Below are positions 16,044 through 26,023 of a stretch of DNA of 64,000 bases, piece by piece. The notes below the pieces were generated by a model. It made no database searches. It was given only the letters and a program-made list of their open reading frames with translations, and was not told the origin of the DNA. The position numbers and the translations under genes were made by a program. Positions within the stretch are counted from its first letter, which is position 1; the number at the start of each line of letters is the position of its first letter. Origin of the DNA: Gammaproteobacteria bacterium (GTDB taxonomy: Bacteria; Pseudomonadota; Gammaproteobacteria; Steroidobacterales; Woeseiaceae); the NCBI GenBank assembly GCA_030429005.1, contig JAUIDP010000001.1, positions 1 to 64,000 on the forward strand, written 5' to 3'.

Positions 16044-18920
16044 TCAGGCACCGGACCCGCCCAGGTAGTTTGCCCACATCCTGCCGACAAACTCCCGCAG
16101 CTCGGTAAACTCGACCTGGGGTATCCGGGTCGGCATATCGTCGAGCAGCAGGTGGTGCGCGCGGTGTCGCAACCTGCGGTAGCTTTCCTGCAGCCGGGCC
16201 GCGTCCGCCGCATCGATCAGACCATTCTCCGCCAGTCCGTCCAGTTGGCGGATGTTGTCGGTGAACCTGATCACAGCCGGATGCTGCGCGGCGTTGGCCA
16301 GCACCAGGTATTGCACCAGGAACTCGATATCGCCAATACCGCCCTGGCCCTGCTTCAGGTCGAACATCTCCGCATCCGTATTGTCCAGGTTCGCGCGCAT
16401 GCGGGCGCGCATCGACAACACGTCGTTGCGTAACGTGTCCTTGTGCAAACCCGCCGTCAGCGTCTTGTACCGAATGTCGTCAAATTGCTTCGCGATCCGG
16501 TCGCTGCCGGCGACAACCCGTGCTCGCAACAGCGCCTGGTGCTCCCAGGTCCAGGCGTTCTCTTCCTGGTAGCGAGCAAATGCCTCGGTATTCGACACCA
16601 GCAGGCCGGACTTGCCGTCGGGGCGCAGCCGTGTATCGACTTCGTACAGGACGCCCGACGCAGTACGGGTCGTCAGGAAATGCACCAGGCGGCGGACCAG
16701 GCGCGTGAAGAACATCGAATGGTCCAGTGGCCTGGCGCCGTTGGTCATGGCGCCCGGCGTGACGGAGTCGTGCAGGAATACGAGATCGAGATCCGAGCCG
16801 TAGGACAACTCCAGGCCACCGAACTTGCCGTAGGCGACGATCGCGAATCCGGCCGCATCCGGCTCACCGTATTGGTCCCCGAGGTCGCGCCAGGCGACGC
16901 GCAACGCATATTCGATGACCGTCTCTGCAAGTTCCGTCAGGCAATCACTGACACGCATGACCGGCAGGGCGCCATCGTAGTCGGCGATCGCGACACGAAA
17001 CTGCATAGAACGCTGGAACCTGGCGAGAATTTCCATCTGCGCTTCGCTGTCGTTCTTATCCGCCACGGCAGTTCGATCAAGAAGCTCTGCCGTCATGTCG
17101 GCGCGCGAAAGGCTGCTGAGGTAGCTGCCCGGGTCGAGCAATTCGTCAAGCAGGGCCGGATACTGCGCGACCTGGCGCGTCACGTAGTCGCTGCGCGCGC
17201 AAAGCTCGACGAGTTTCGCCATGGCGCTGTCGTTCTCGTTCAGCAGTGCAATATAAGCACTGCGGCGCAGGATTTTCTCCGCGACGCTCAGCACGCGCCG
17301 CAGTGTTTGCTGTGGTACGTCCGTGTGCCTGAGCAATGCGAACAGCTTGGGCACGAACTGTTCGAGCCTGCGGTTGGCGCTGATATCCGCGTAGGCCGCC
17401 GTCGCCCGGAACTGGCAAATGATCTCCGCCAGTTCATCAGCCGCCGCAAATCCTTCCTGCTGCAAGGCAGCGGCCCAATCCTGCTGTTCCGCTGAGCGCG
17501 CCCAAAGCTCTTGCACGGATTGCGTGTATTCCGCATCGACATCGATCGCGCGCTCGCGGAACGCAATCTTGTCGAATTGCCGCATGACGATGTTCCGATG
17601 CTGCTCGAGTTTTGCGGCCAGCTGTTGCCAGTCGCCGAGTCCAATCGCCAGCGCAAGGCGGGCACGATCAACATCGCCGACAGGCAAGTCGTGGGTCTGC
17701 TGGTCGCGGATTGCCTGGATGAAATTTTCGACCCGGCGCAGAAAACGATAAGCGGCCGCCAGCTCGTCGACATCCGCCGCGGACAGGTCGTGACTGCCAG
17801 CCAGCCGCGGCAGAATGTCCAGCAGTGCACTACCCTGCAGTTGCTGCTGACCACCGCCGCGGACCAGCTGCAGCGACTGGACGACAAATTCGATCTCACG
17901 AATCCCGCCGGGGCCCAGCTTGACGTTGTCGGCGAGCTCCCTGCGCTGAACTTCCGCTGATATCAGTGCGTGCATTTCACGCAATGACTCGAACACGCCG
18001 TAGTCGAGATAGCGCCGGTAGACAAACGGCAGGATGATATTGTCGTAAAGATCAGCGAGCCTGTCGGCCGCAGGCTGCGGCCCTGCAACTCTAGCCTTGA
18101 CGTAGGCGTAACGTTCCCAACCGCGGCCATGCTGCAGCAGGTATGACTCGAGAGCGGCGAAACTTGCAACCGGCGGGCCGCTGTCACCGAAAGGCCGCAG
18201 ACGCGTGTCGACGCGAAAGGCAAACCCGTCAGCCGTCGGCGCCTCCAGCACGGTCACCACCACGCGGCTGACCCGGGTAAAGTACTCCTGCGGGCTCAGC
18301 GATTTGCGGCCGTCGCTGTCGTTGCCGCCCGGGTAGAGAAAAATCAGGTCGATATCAGATGACAGGTTCAGTTCGCGTCCGCCGAGCTTGCCCATACCAA
18401 GCACGACCAGTCCGACCGGCGCTCCATGCGCATCGCTGACAATGCCGAAACGTTCCTGCACCTGGCGTTCGGCAAAGCCGACGGCAGCCAGCAACAGTGC
18501 ATCGGCCAGGTCGGATGTTGCCAGCAGCGTCTCCTGCAACGTAGCCATGCCGGAGTATTCCCGCCACAGCAGGTGCAGGTAGTACCGATTCCGGTAACGG
18601 CGAATGTCCTGCTGCGCGATATCGGGGTCGGTGTAACGGCTCGCAACATCGCGGGCAAACTGCTGCAGCTGGACCCGGTCCGGCGGTTCATCGAGCAATG
18701 CACCCTGTTGCAGAAACCAGTCGGTTTCCCGTTGCAACACGGTCGCTGCGAATTCGCTGCAGGCCAGCATGCGCACCAGGGGCTGCAGCCGCGACGCCGG
18801 TACTCTGTCGACAAACCCGCATGCCAAGAGGTTCTCGAGTACACGTGCCGTGCTGCTCCGCAGCACTGCCGGCAGCGCATCCAGTTCCCGCTCGACCTGC
18901 CTGTTATTTGCCTGCTCCAT
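16044..18920 (-). CDS. glnE: Bifunctional glutamine synthetase adenylyltransferase/adenylyl-removing enzyme
   Basis: A 958-aa cytoplasmic regulator that adds AMP to glutamine synthetase or phosphorolytically removes it, in response to PII and glutamine. The length matches E. coli GlnE (946). There are two nucleotidyltransferase domains with GS-DxD motifs: GGRELNLSSDIDLIFLYPGG (adenylyl-removing half, near residue 180) and GGLELSYGSDLDLVFLHD (adenylyltransferase half, near 705). GPGGIREIEF and GQGGIGDIEFLVQ match the conserved segment after each. It is complete, with no frameshift, and divergent from the flavodoxin gene with only 34 nt between starts. Confidence 0.97.
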   Translation of the reverse strand: MEQANNRQVERELDALPAVLRSSTARVLENLLACGFVDRVPASRLQPLVRMLACSEFAATVLQRETDWFLQQGALLDEPPDRVQLQQFARDVASRYTDPDIAQQDIRRYRNRYYLHLLWREYSGMATLQETLLATSDLADALLLAAVGFAERQVQERFGIVSDAHGAPVGLVVLGMGKLGGRELNLSSDIDLIFLYPGGNDSDGRKSLSPQEYFTRVSRVVVTVLEAPTADGFAFRVDTRLRPFGDSGPPVASFAALESYLLQHGRGWERYAYVKARVAGPQPAADRLADLYDNIILPFVYRRYLDYGVFESLREMHALISAEVQRRELADNVKLGPGGIREIEFVVQSLQLVRGGGQQQLQGSALLDILPRLAGSHDLSAADVDELAAAYRFLRRVENFIQAIRDQQTHDLPVGDVDRARLALAIGLGDWQQLAAKLEQHRNIVMRQFDKIAFRERAIDVDAEYTQSVQELWARSAEQQDWAAALQQEGFAAADELAEIICQFRATAAYADISANRRLEQFVPKLFALLRHTDVPQQTLRRVLSVAEKILRRSAYIALLNENDSAMAKLVELCARSDYVTRQVAQYPALLDELLDPGSYLSSLSRADMTAELLDRTAVADKNDSEAQMEILARFQRSMQFRVAIADYDGALPVMRVSDCLTELAETVIEYALRVAWRDLGDQYGEPDAAGFAIVAYGKFGGLELSYGSDLDLVFLHDSVTPGAMTNGARPLDHSMFFTRLVRRLVHFLTTRTASGVLYEVDTRLRPDGKSGLLVSNTEAFARYQEENAWTWEHQALLRARVVAGSDRIAKQFDDIRYKTLTAGLHKDTLRNDVLSMRARMRANLDNTDAEMFDLKQGQGGIGDIEFLVQYLVLANAAQHPAVIRFTDNIRQLDGLAENGLIDAADAARLQESYRRLRHRAHHLLLDDMPTRIPQVEFTELREFVGRMWANYLGGSGA

Positions 18921-18954
18921 GTCGTGCAGTCTACATCGAGTTACACTGCGGGCT

Positions 18955-19419
18955 ATGGCCAGTCATCTGCTAATTGTGTTCCATACGCAATCGGGTACGA
19001 CCTCGCAAATGGCGGACGCCGTCATCGCCGGGGCGATGAGTGATGACGTCGAGAATGTCGAGGTCCGCGTCAGGCCGGCCCTCGAAGCCGACGCCGAGGA
19101 CCTGCTGTGGTGCGACGGGTTCCTGCTCGGCACACCGGAAAATTTCGGCTACATGAGCGGCGCCATGAAGTACTTCCTGGACCGGTCGTTTTATCCCTGC
19201 GAAGGCAAGGTCGACGGCAAACCCTTTGCCTTGTTCGTGCGCGCCGGCAATGACGGCACCGGTGCAATCAGCAGCATGCGCCGCATACTGAGCGGCCTGT
19301 CCGTGCGCGAGGTACAGGAACCGGTCCTGATCGCCGGTGAATTCGATGCGGGCCGGCTTGCTGAATGCGAGGACCTCGGCCTGACGATGGCCGCGGGCCT
19401 GGAGGCAGGAATATTCTAG
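18955..19419 (+). CDS. Flavodoxin-family protein (FMN-binding)
   Basis: A 154-aa protein from ATG 18955. Flavodoxin-like fold: HLLIVFHTQSGTTSQMADAV is the phosphate-binding loop for FMN (T/S-x-T-G-T type), and LLGTPENFGYMSGAMKYFLDR is the second flavin loop of NAD(P)H-dependent reductase or WrbA-like proteins. The partner is unknown. The tracked ORF begins far upstream inside antisense glnE, which is not credible. Its stop overlaps the GGDEF-EAL gene (convergent) by 4 nt. Confidence 0.85.
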   Translation: MASHLLIVFHTQSGTTSQMADAVIAGAMSDDVENVEVRVRPALEADAEDLLWCDGFLLGTPENFGYMSGAMKYFLDRSFYPCEGKVDGKPFALFVRAGNDGTGAISSMRRILSGLSVREVQEPVLIAGEFDAGRLAECEDLGLTMAAGLEAGIF

Positions 19420-21653
19420 GCGGTCGAGGACTTTTTCGCCGAACCCAGCAGCGCCAGGGTTTCATCGAACAACAGTGGCTTGCCGACTTCGTGCCCCTGC
19501 GCGTAATCCACGCCGAGATCCGCGATGAGATCACGCGTCTCCCTGCTCTCGACATACTCGGCCACGGTTTCCAGTTGCATCACCTTCGCAACCTGGGTGA
19601 TGGCTGCAACCATCGACTCCGAGATCCGGTTGTCCGTGATGTCACGGATGAAGCTGCCGTCAATCTTCAGCGTATCGACATTGAAATTCTTCAGGTACGC
19701 GAATGAACTCAACCCGGCGCCGAAATCGTCCAGTGAAATCCGGCATCCGCGCTGACGCAGCGCATCGATAAACACCTGCGCTTTCTGCAGGTTGGATACC
19801 GCGGCGGACTCTGTAACTTCAAAGCAGAGGTTCTCGGCCGATATTCCGCTCGCGGCCAGTTCTTCATCGATGAATTCCAGGATGTCGTCGTCGCTGAGTG
19901 ACTGCCCTGACAGGTTGATCGAAAAATTGGCCTTGCTGTCCGCGACGGCGGCGGCATGCTGCGCCAGCTTGGCAATCGTGGTGGAGGTCACCCAGCGGTC
20001 GATCTGGGGCATCAGGAAATACCGCTCCGCTGCCGAGAAAAATGCGCGCGTCGGAACATACTCGCCATTACCGTCTTTCATGCGCAGCAGTATCTCGAAG
20101 CGAGGTGTACACTCCTGCTGCTTGAGGCTCGAGATCGGCTGTGCCACCAGCTCGAAGCCATCCGAGTCAATCGCCTGCTGAATCTGCGTCACGAGCTGCA
20201 TGTCGTCGTGGCGGCGAATCATGCTGATGTTCTTGTCGTCGTAGACCTCAATTCGGTCGCGGCCATGTTCTTTCGCGCCTTCGCAGGCCATGCGTGCCAT
20301 CGTCAGGGCATGACCTTCATCGACAGCATTGCAGCCGAACTCGGCGAGACCGATGCTCATCGTTACCTGTAACGATTTGTCACCTTCGAGGTAACGCAGT
20401 GCCTTGCCGCGCTCGCGAACCGCGGCAGCCAGTTCCAGCGCCTGGTCGCGGTTCGAATGTGTCAGCAAGATGCAGAAATCGTCACCCGTCAGGCGCGACA
20501 CAACGGCGTTCCGCGACAGGTCCTCCTCCAGCATGCGTGCGAAGCGGACAATTACAGCGTCACCGGCTTCGCGGCCGAACGTGTCGTTGACCAGTTGCAG
20601 GTTGTCCAGGTCGAAGTAGATGAGCTGGTGTGGCTCCCTGCTTGCGTCCAGCGATTTGCCGGACTCCTGCAGCTGCGCTTCGAAACCGGAACGATTCATC
20701 AGTCCGGTCATCGCATCAAACGAGCGCTCGATAACATACTCGACCTTGCGCACGATATGCGCCATGAAGCGCCGCTCGGACTTGCCAAACTCGCCACCGT
20801 GTACGCGGCCGAGCTGTGCGAGCACGCCCTCCAGGTTGCCGTGCTTGTCCGTGAGCGGACACAGCAAGGTCTGGTAGCCGTCCTCGGCAGCCCCCTCAGC
20901 GCCCTCGATGCCCGGGATCTCGAAGATCATCGGCCAGCGATGTCCCTCCAGCTTCTCCAGCATATGGTCGATCAGGTAGCGATCGAGAACTCTGCGATTC
21001 ACGTTCTTCCAGCTCGAGTGCGTGGCGCTGACCCGGATCCGCTTACCCGGGATCAACAGGACACTGTAGGCCACGCTCAGGAATCGTCCACTCTGCCCGA
21101 CCAGCTGGGCCAGGCCGGCATGACTGCGCGACGCGCCGTGAATCTTTTCGTCCACCTCGTAGACCAGCGTCAGCTCTTTCTCGATTTCGCGATTGAGCGC
21201 CTCGGCCTGTTCGACTCGCTGGCCCAGCAACAGCCCTTCACCTATCAGCTCGACCGCCGGCAGCAGGATGTTTGCCAGCAGGCTTGCATTGAACGAGGAG
21301 GACTTGCCGGCGTTGCGTGAAAAGACCGCGATCAGTACGCCGACCTGGGTAGACTCGTCACCGTGTACCGGCAGGACCAGCAGGGTACGGCCGGAATTCA
21401 ACGTGCGCCGGATGACTTCGCTGTCCGGATCGAGTCCGGAAATAATTTCGCGCGGCAGGTCAGCAACGAAATTGTCGATCTCGTAGTCGTCGGCGCCGTC
21501 GCTGCTCCAGACACATTCGCGCTGCACATCGTAAAAACAAAAACACTGGGCGCGCGGCACCAGCGAATGCAGCAAGCTTTTCGCCTTGCCGATGTTCTTC
21601 CGGGTCTGCAGATTGTGGAGTTCGGCTGGCAACAGCTGGCACCGCCCGAGCAT
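19416..21653 (-). CDS. GGDEF-EAL domain protein (c-di-GMP turnover or sensing)
   Basis: A 745-aa protein without obvious membrane segments. An N-terminal GAF-like sensory region (about 1-290) precedes GGDEF (about 300-470) and EAL (about 485-735). The GGDEF active site reads RLTGDDF instead of RxGGDEF, so cyclase activity is doubtful. The EAL domain keeps FELVAQPI (EAL position ELV), INLSGQS, FEVTES, ISLDDFGAGLSSFAYLK and KIDGSFI, consistent with an active c-di-GMP phosphodiesterase. A GEMM-type riboswitch lies elsewhere in this window (44.2 kb). Confidence 0.9.
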   Translation of the reverse strand: MLGRCQLLPAELHNLQTRKNIGKAKSLLHSLVPRAQCFCFYDVQRECVWSSDGADDYEIDNFVADLPREIISGLDPDSEVIRRTLNSGRTLLVLPVHGDESTQVGVLIAVFSRNAGKSSSFNASLLANILLPAVELIGEGLLLGQRVEQAEALNREIEKELTLVYEVDEKIHGASRSHAGLAQLVGQSGRFLSVAYSVLLIPGKRIRVSATHSSWKNVNRRVLDRYLIDHMLEKLEGHRWPMIFEIPGIEGAEGAAEDGYQTLLCPLTDKHGNLEGVLAQLGRVHGGEFGKSERRFMAHIVRKVEYVIERSFDAMTGLMNRSGFEAQLQESGKSLDASREPHQLIYFDLDNLQLVNDTFGREAGDAVIVRFARMLEEDLSRNAVVSRLTGDDFCILLTHSNRDQALELAAAVRERGKALRYLEGDKSLQVTMSIGLAEFGCNAVDEGHALTMARMACEGAKEHGRDRIEVYDDKNISMIRRHDDMQLVTQIQQAIDSDGFELVAQPISSLKQQECTPRFEILLRMKDGNGEYVPTRAFFSAAERYFLMPQIDRWVTSTTIAKLAQHAAAVADSKANFSINLSGQSLSDDDILEFIDEELAASGISAENLCFEVTESAAVSNLQKAQVFIDALRQRGCRISLDDFGAGLSSFAYLKNFNVDTLKIDGSFIRDITDNRISESMVAAITQVAKVMQLETVAEYVESRETRDLIADLGVDYAQGHEVGKPLLFDETLALLGSAKKSSTA

Positions 21654-21746
21654 TCTTTTCCGAATGCACTAAGATGCCAGCGAAGCCACGGCTGCGCTGT
21701 GACTCAGGTCTCAGCTAGCGCGATGGTTACACCCGAAACCGGCCGG

Positions 21747-22700
21747 TCAGAGCGACTCGAGCCACTCGTCGTCCGACCCTTCGTTGACCCCTTCGAACAG
21801 CGGGGTCGACAGGTAGCGCTCGCCGGTGTCCGGCAACATGGCCAGGATGACGGACCCTGCCTCGGCTTCCTCCGCAACATCCAGCGCCGTCGCCAGCGTT
21901 GCCCCCGACGAAATCCCGGTAAAGATGCCTTCCTTCGCCGCGAGTTGTCGCGACACCTGGATCGAGCGGTCATCACTGACGGAACGCAGCTCATCGAAAA
22001 CTTCCCGGTCCAGTACATCCGGAATGAAGTCCGGCGTCCAGCCCTGGATCTTGTGCGGTGCCCATTCGGCTCCCGCCAGCAGCGAGGCCGCTTCCGGCTC
22101 GGTGGCCACAATCCTGACCTCGGGACGCGCCGACTTGATCGTGCGCCCAGCACCGGTCATGGTGCCGCCCGTTCCATAGCCGGTGACCCAGTAGTCGAGC
22201 CTGCGGCCCGCGAAATCCGACAGGATCTCGGGCCCCGTGGTACTCGCGTGGTAGCGCGGGTTCGCCGGGTTTTCAAACTGTCGTGCCAGGTACCAGCCAT
22301 GCTTTTTCGCCAGTTCTTCGGCTTTCTTTACCATGCCGGTGCCACGCTCTGCAGCCGGAGTCAGGATAACCTTCGCACCGAGCCCTCGCATGATCTTGCG
22401 CCGCTCGACCGAGAATGAATCGGCCATTGTCGCGACAAACGAAAGGCCGAGGGCCGCACATACCATCGCCAGGGCGATACCGGTATTTCCCGACGTCGCT
22501 TCGATGACCGTGTCACCCTCCTTCAACTCGCCCTTCTGCATGGCATCGACGACGATCGCGTATGCCAGCCGGTCCTTGACCGAAGCGAGCGGATTAAAGG
22601 ACTCAACCTTGACATACAGCTCAACATGTTCCGGCGCCATCCGGTTGAGGCGCACGATCGGCGTATTACCGATTGTCTGCAGGATATTGTCGTAGATCAT
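21747..22700 (-). CDS. cysK: Cysteine synthase (O-acetylserine sulfhydrylase)
   Basis: A 317-aa PLP enzyme that condenses O-acetylserine and sulfide to cysteine. The PLP lysine lies in NPLASVKDRLAYAI near residue 43, the asparagine loop is EATSGNTGIALAMV near 69, the glycine-rich phosphate loop is GYGTGGTMTGAGR near 175, and GISSGAT lies near 262. A good Shine-Dalgarno (AAAGGA) sits 7 nt before the ATG. It is divergent from cysB, the sulfur-assimilation activator, across 230 nt, so cysK is probably a CysB target. Confidence 0.93.
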   Translation of the reverse strand: MIYDNILQTIGNTPIVRLNRMAPEHVELYVKVESFNPLASVKDRLAYAIVVDAMQKGELKEGDTVIEATSGNTGIALAMVCAALGLSFVATMADSFSVERRKIMRGLGAKVILTPAAERGTGMVKKAEELAKKHGWYLARQFENPANPRYHASTTGPEILSDFAGRRLDYWVTGYGTGGTMTGAGRTIKSARPEVRIVATEPEAASLLAGAEWAPHKIQGWTPDFIPDVLDREVFDELRSVSDDRSIQVSRQLAAKEGIFTGISSGATLATALDVAEEAEAGSVILAMLPDTGERYLSTPLFEGVNEGSDDEWLESL

Positions 22701-22930
22701 CGGGCATTCCTTTGTTTTTCTGATTAGCCATACTGGGTATAGCAGATTTCGTTACCGACGCAACTTTTTGTGCCGGCAGAAATGCGAGTATGACAGCGCC
22801 TTGAACTGCACACGATCACCAATGCTTTTCTCCGTATAACCGACCGTTATATCGAATTGCCGGTAATTTCGGCGGCCGTTGAAACGAACGCTGATAACCG
22901 TGGTCACAGTAAAGACTGCGGGGGCAAAGG

Positions 22931-23956
22931 ATGAAATTACAACAGCTAAAGTACTTGCTTGCGATCGTCGACAACGGATTGAATATTACGGCAGCCGCCG
23001 AAAAACTGTTTACGTCGCAACCGGGGGTCAGCAAACAACTCAAGCTGCTCGAGGAAGAACTCGGGCTGCAACTGTTCGTGCGTAAAGGAAAGAGCCTGGG
23101 CAGTGTAACGCCGGCTGGCGAGCAGGTTATCGAACGAGCGCGGCTGATCATGGAAGAAGCGGAGAACATTCGCAGCCTGGCTGCGGATTTCTATCACGAG
23201 GAAGAAGGAACGTTGTCGATCGCGACAACGCACACGCAGGCACGCTACGTCTTGCCGGAGGTCATCCGGAAGTTCCGCGAGAACTATCCGAAGGTCAACC
23301 TGAACCTGCACCAGGGCACTTCCGAACAGATCGCCGACATGGTCACGGCGAACGACATCGATTTCGCTATCGCGACCGGATCGCACGAATTGTTTCGCGA
23401 TTTGCTGCTGGTACCCAGCTATCACTGGGACCGGAAAATCATAGTACCGAATGACCATCCGCTGACCCAGCTCAAACGCGAGCTGTCGCTCGAAGACCTG
23501 GCTCAATACCCACTCGTTTCCTACGTCTTCAGTTTCGGCGGCCAGTCATCGCTCAAACAGGCCTTTACCGAAAAAGGCCTCGATCCCGATGTGGTATTTA
23601 CCGCGCGCGACATCGATGTCATCAAGACATATGTGCGTATGGGGCTGGGCGTCGGCATCATTGCCGGCATGGCCAACGACGACAACGAACAGGACATGAC
23701 GACGCTGCCGGCAACCGGCCTGTTCCCGCGCAGCACCACCTGGATCGGGTTTCGCAAGGACATCGTGTTACGTCGCTACATGCTGGAGTTTGTACGGTTG
23801 TTTGCCCCGCACATCACCTCGGACCAGCTGGAGAAAACCCGACATATCCGGTCGCAGGCAGAAATCGACAAGCTGTTCAGCGATGCACACCTGCCGACGC
23901 TGAACGAATCGCCGTCCGGGAACAAGAAACGTACTTTGCTGCAATCGATCGCCTGA
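22931..23956 (+). CDS. cysB: LysR-family transcriptional regulator CysB
   Basis: A 341-aa activator of sulfate assimilation genes that senses N-acetylserine, with sulfide/thiosulfate as anti-inducers. The N-terminal winged HTH (MKLQQLKYLLAIVDNGLNIT, then AEKLFTSQPGVSKQLKLLEEELG) and the effector domain match CysB rather than generic LysR: TTHTQARYVLPEVIRKFRENYP, LHQGTSEQIADMV, FAIATGSHELF and DADVVFTARDID-like SLKQAFTEKGLDPDVVFTA. Its length (324 in E. coli) is slightly extended at the C-terminus. It is divergent from cysK. Confidence 0.94.
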   Translation: MKLQQLKYLLAIVDNGLNITAAAEKLFTSQPGVSKQLKLLEEELGLQLFVRKGKSLGSVTPAGEQVIERARLIMEEAENIRSLAADFYHEEEGTLSIATTHTQARYVLPEVIRKFRENYPKVNLNLHQGTSEQIADMVTANDIDFAIATGSHELFRDLLLVPSYHWDRKIIVPNDHPLTQLKRELSLEDLAQYPLVSYVFSFGGQSSLKQAFTEKGLDPDVVFTARDIDVIKTYVRMGLGVGIIAGMANDDNEQDMTTLPATGLFPRSTTWIGFRKDIVLRRYMLEFVRLFAPHITSDQLEKTRHIRSQAEIDKLFSDAHLPTLNESPSGNKKRTLLQSIA

Positions 23957-23967
23957 CAACAGGCGGT

Positions 23968-24567
23968 TCAGTAAATACGAATACCGCCATGCCGGGCGCG
24001 GCTGCGCTTGTCGACCCACCACAGCGCCAGCAAAAAACCGCCGACAAGGCAAACCGCGATTGCTATCCCAACCCATTTCAGCGGCAGGCTGTATTGCATC
24101 TGCGATTGCCGCTGACGCAGGTCGGCATTCTCATCGCTGAGTTCCGCGAGCTCTGCGGTACTGGCATCGGCCTGTGCCTGCAACGTAGCCAGCTCCTGTT
24201 CGAGTCCGCTGATGGTTTCGGCCGGCCCGGCAAACTGGCGTCGCAACTCCTCGAGTTCTCCTTGCAGCCGCGAAACCTCCGCCTCTGTCTCGGCAACAAT
24301 CAGCTTGGCCGGCTTTTCCGCGACGAGGTAGGCAGCTTTGACGTAGCCGCGAGTACCATCCGGCAGGGTTACCTGTGCATAGTTTCGGTCGCGCGAGACA
24401 ATTTCCAGTTCCTGGCCACTGTCGAGCGTACGGAATGCGCGATCGCTGGTGTCTTCTGCACGGTGCAGGCCAAGGCGCAGATTGTCCGTCACATAAGCCG
24501 TCTCCGCTGCGGCCAGCATCGGCAGTAACAACGTCACGCCGACAACTACGCGATTCATCAGTGTCAC
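23968..24567 (-). CDS. SH3-domain, coiled-coil membrane protein (YgiM/TIGR04211-like)
   Basis: A 199-aa protein. The signal peptide is about residues 1-21. An SH3b domain at about 24-85 reads AYVTDNLRLGLHRAE and RGYVKAAYLV. A coiled coil spans about 90-160, a transmembrane helix about 165-186 (WVGIAIAVCLVGGFLLALWW), and a short basic tail ends IRIY. The architecture matches the TIGR04211 family. The GTG start at 24567 has GGAGG 7 nt upstream; ATG 24558 is the alternative. Confidence 0.85.
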   Translation of the reverse strand: MTLMNRVVVGVTLLLPMLAAAETAYVTDNLRLGLHRAEDTSDRAFRTLDSGQELEIVSRDRNYAQVTLPDGTRGYVKAAYLVAEKPAKLIVAETEAEVSRLQGELEELRRQFAGPAETISGLEQELATLQAQADASTAELAELSDENADLRQRQSQMQYSLPLKWVGIAIAVCLVGGFLLALWWVDKRSRARHGGIRIY

Positions 24568-24610
24568 GAGTGCCCCTCCCAGGTTCGCCTCGCTGCAGTC
24601 TACTACAGGC

Positions 24611-26023
24611 TCAGCGCTCGTAAACCCAGCGTAACAATGCTTCCTGCACCTCCTGCCCGGGTCCGCGGTGAATGTCTTCGTGATTCTGCAGTGTCACTAC
24701 GGCAAAACGGCGGCCGCTCCTGGCCTGCAAGTAACCGGCGATGGCGACAACATCGTCAAGCGAGCCGGTTTTCAGGTGGGCACTGCCATGCAGCCTGGCG
24801 TCGTCAAATCGTCGCCGCAGCGTGCCATCTTTGCCGGCCAGGGCCAGCGATGACACATACTCCGGCATGTACGGCTGCCGCCAGGCATATTCGAGCAAGG
24901 CGCCCATATCGGAAGCAGAAATACGCGCTTCGCGTGACAGGCCCGCGCCGTTCTCGAGTTGCAGTGCCTTAACATCCAGCCCGGTTTCTTCCAGCCAGCG
25001 TTGAATAACCTCGCGGCCGCCGGCCTCGGTGCCGGGTTCGCCGAGAACCTCGGCGGACAAGGTGTACAACAACTGCCTGGCCATCACATTGTTACTGTGC
25101 TTGTTGATCCGCGTGATGATGTCGGACATTGGCAGGGACGGAAAGCGAATCACCGGTTCCAGGTCGTCGTCCGCCTTGACGTTTTGCCAGCCGCCGAGAA
25201 ACTCGCCGCCCGACTCGCGCCATAGCGACAGGAACAGTCCGTACGCAAACTCGTTGTGGCTGAGCGCCGTGCGGTCCATTGCGTACAGCTTGCAGCCGCC
25301 CGGGAAACGGCCACTCAATGTCATGCGGTTCAATGCCTCGTTCGCTGAAATGCTAATGCCGCGCTGGTAGCCCCGGCAGGCACCTGGCGCAACGGAAAGG
25401 CGATTATCGACAGTCAGGTTTTCCATCGGTGGATCGAGCCAGACCCGCACCTGGTTCGAGTCGTGCTGCGGCTCGAACCAGTAGCGCACGACCTTGAAAT
25501 TCATCAGCAATGCATTCGGTGCAACGTTGTATGCACGCAGTGGCTGCCGATCGAAAGCGGCCGGATCGTGATCCTCTGCATAAAAGAAACTGTCGTCGAT
25601 AAGCAGATCACCCTCGATATCATGTATGCCGAGCTGGCGAACCTGGCGCAACAATTGCCATACGCGTTCCGTAACCAGGAACGGATCGCCATAGCCTTTG
25701 ATAAGCAGGTCGCCGTCCAGGCGGCCGTCTTCGACATCACCGAGCACATAGACGTCGGTGTGCCAGGCGTATGCGGGCCCGAGCAGATCCAGCGCTGCGA
25801 GGGTCGTCACCAGCTTGATAATGGAGCCCGGGTTGCGTGCGATCGCGTCATTCCACCGCAGAATGACTGCACCGCTGTCGAGGTCCTGCACGTACAGGCT
25901 CAGGGACGAATCCGGTACCTGCCGAACGTCGAGGACCGATCTTACGCCTGCCGGCAATTCCGGCTCGTCGGCCAGTCCCGGCAAGGACACCAGGACAATC
26001 AAAAGCAGTAACAATCTAGACAT
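24611..26023 (-). CDS. dacB: D-alanyl-D-alanine carboxypeptidase/endopeptidase (PBP4, peptidase S13)
   Basis: A 470-aa periplasmic penicillin-binding protein that trims pentapeptides and cuts cross-links. The signal peptide is about residues 1-18 (LLLLLIVLVSLPGLA). Active-site motifs: SxxK as GSIIK near 66-70, SxN as HSNNVMARQL near 310 and KTG as LKTGSLDDVVAIAGY near 418. The length matches DacB. The ATG at 26023 is chosen over the tracked TTG (26032); it overlaps the end of the sigma-54 activator gene by 8 nt. Confidence 0.93.
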   Translation of the reverse strand: MSRLLLLLIVLVSLPGLADEPELPAGVRSVLDVRQVPDSSLSLYVQDLDSGAVILRWNDAIARNPGSIIKLVTTLAALDLLGPAYAWHTDVYVLGDVEDGRLDGDLLIKGYGDPFLVTERVWQLLRQVRQLGIHDIEGDLLIDDSFFYAEDHDPAAFDRQPLRAYNVAPNALLMNFKVVRYWFEPQHDSNQVRVWLDPPMENLTVDNRLSVAPGACRGYQRGISISANEALNRMTLSGRFPGGCKLYAMDRTALSHNEFAYGLFLSLWRESGGEFLGGWQNVKADDDLEPVIRFPSLPMSDIITRINKHSNNVMARQLLYTLSAEVLGEPGTEAGGREVIQRWLEETGLDVKALQLENGAGLSREARISASDMGALLEYAWRQPYMPEYVSSLALAGKDGTLRRRFDDARLHGSAHLKTGSLDDVVAIAGYLQARSGRRFAVVTLQNHEDIHRGPGQEVQEALLRWVYER

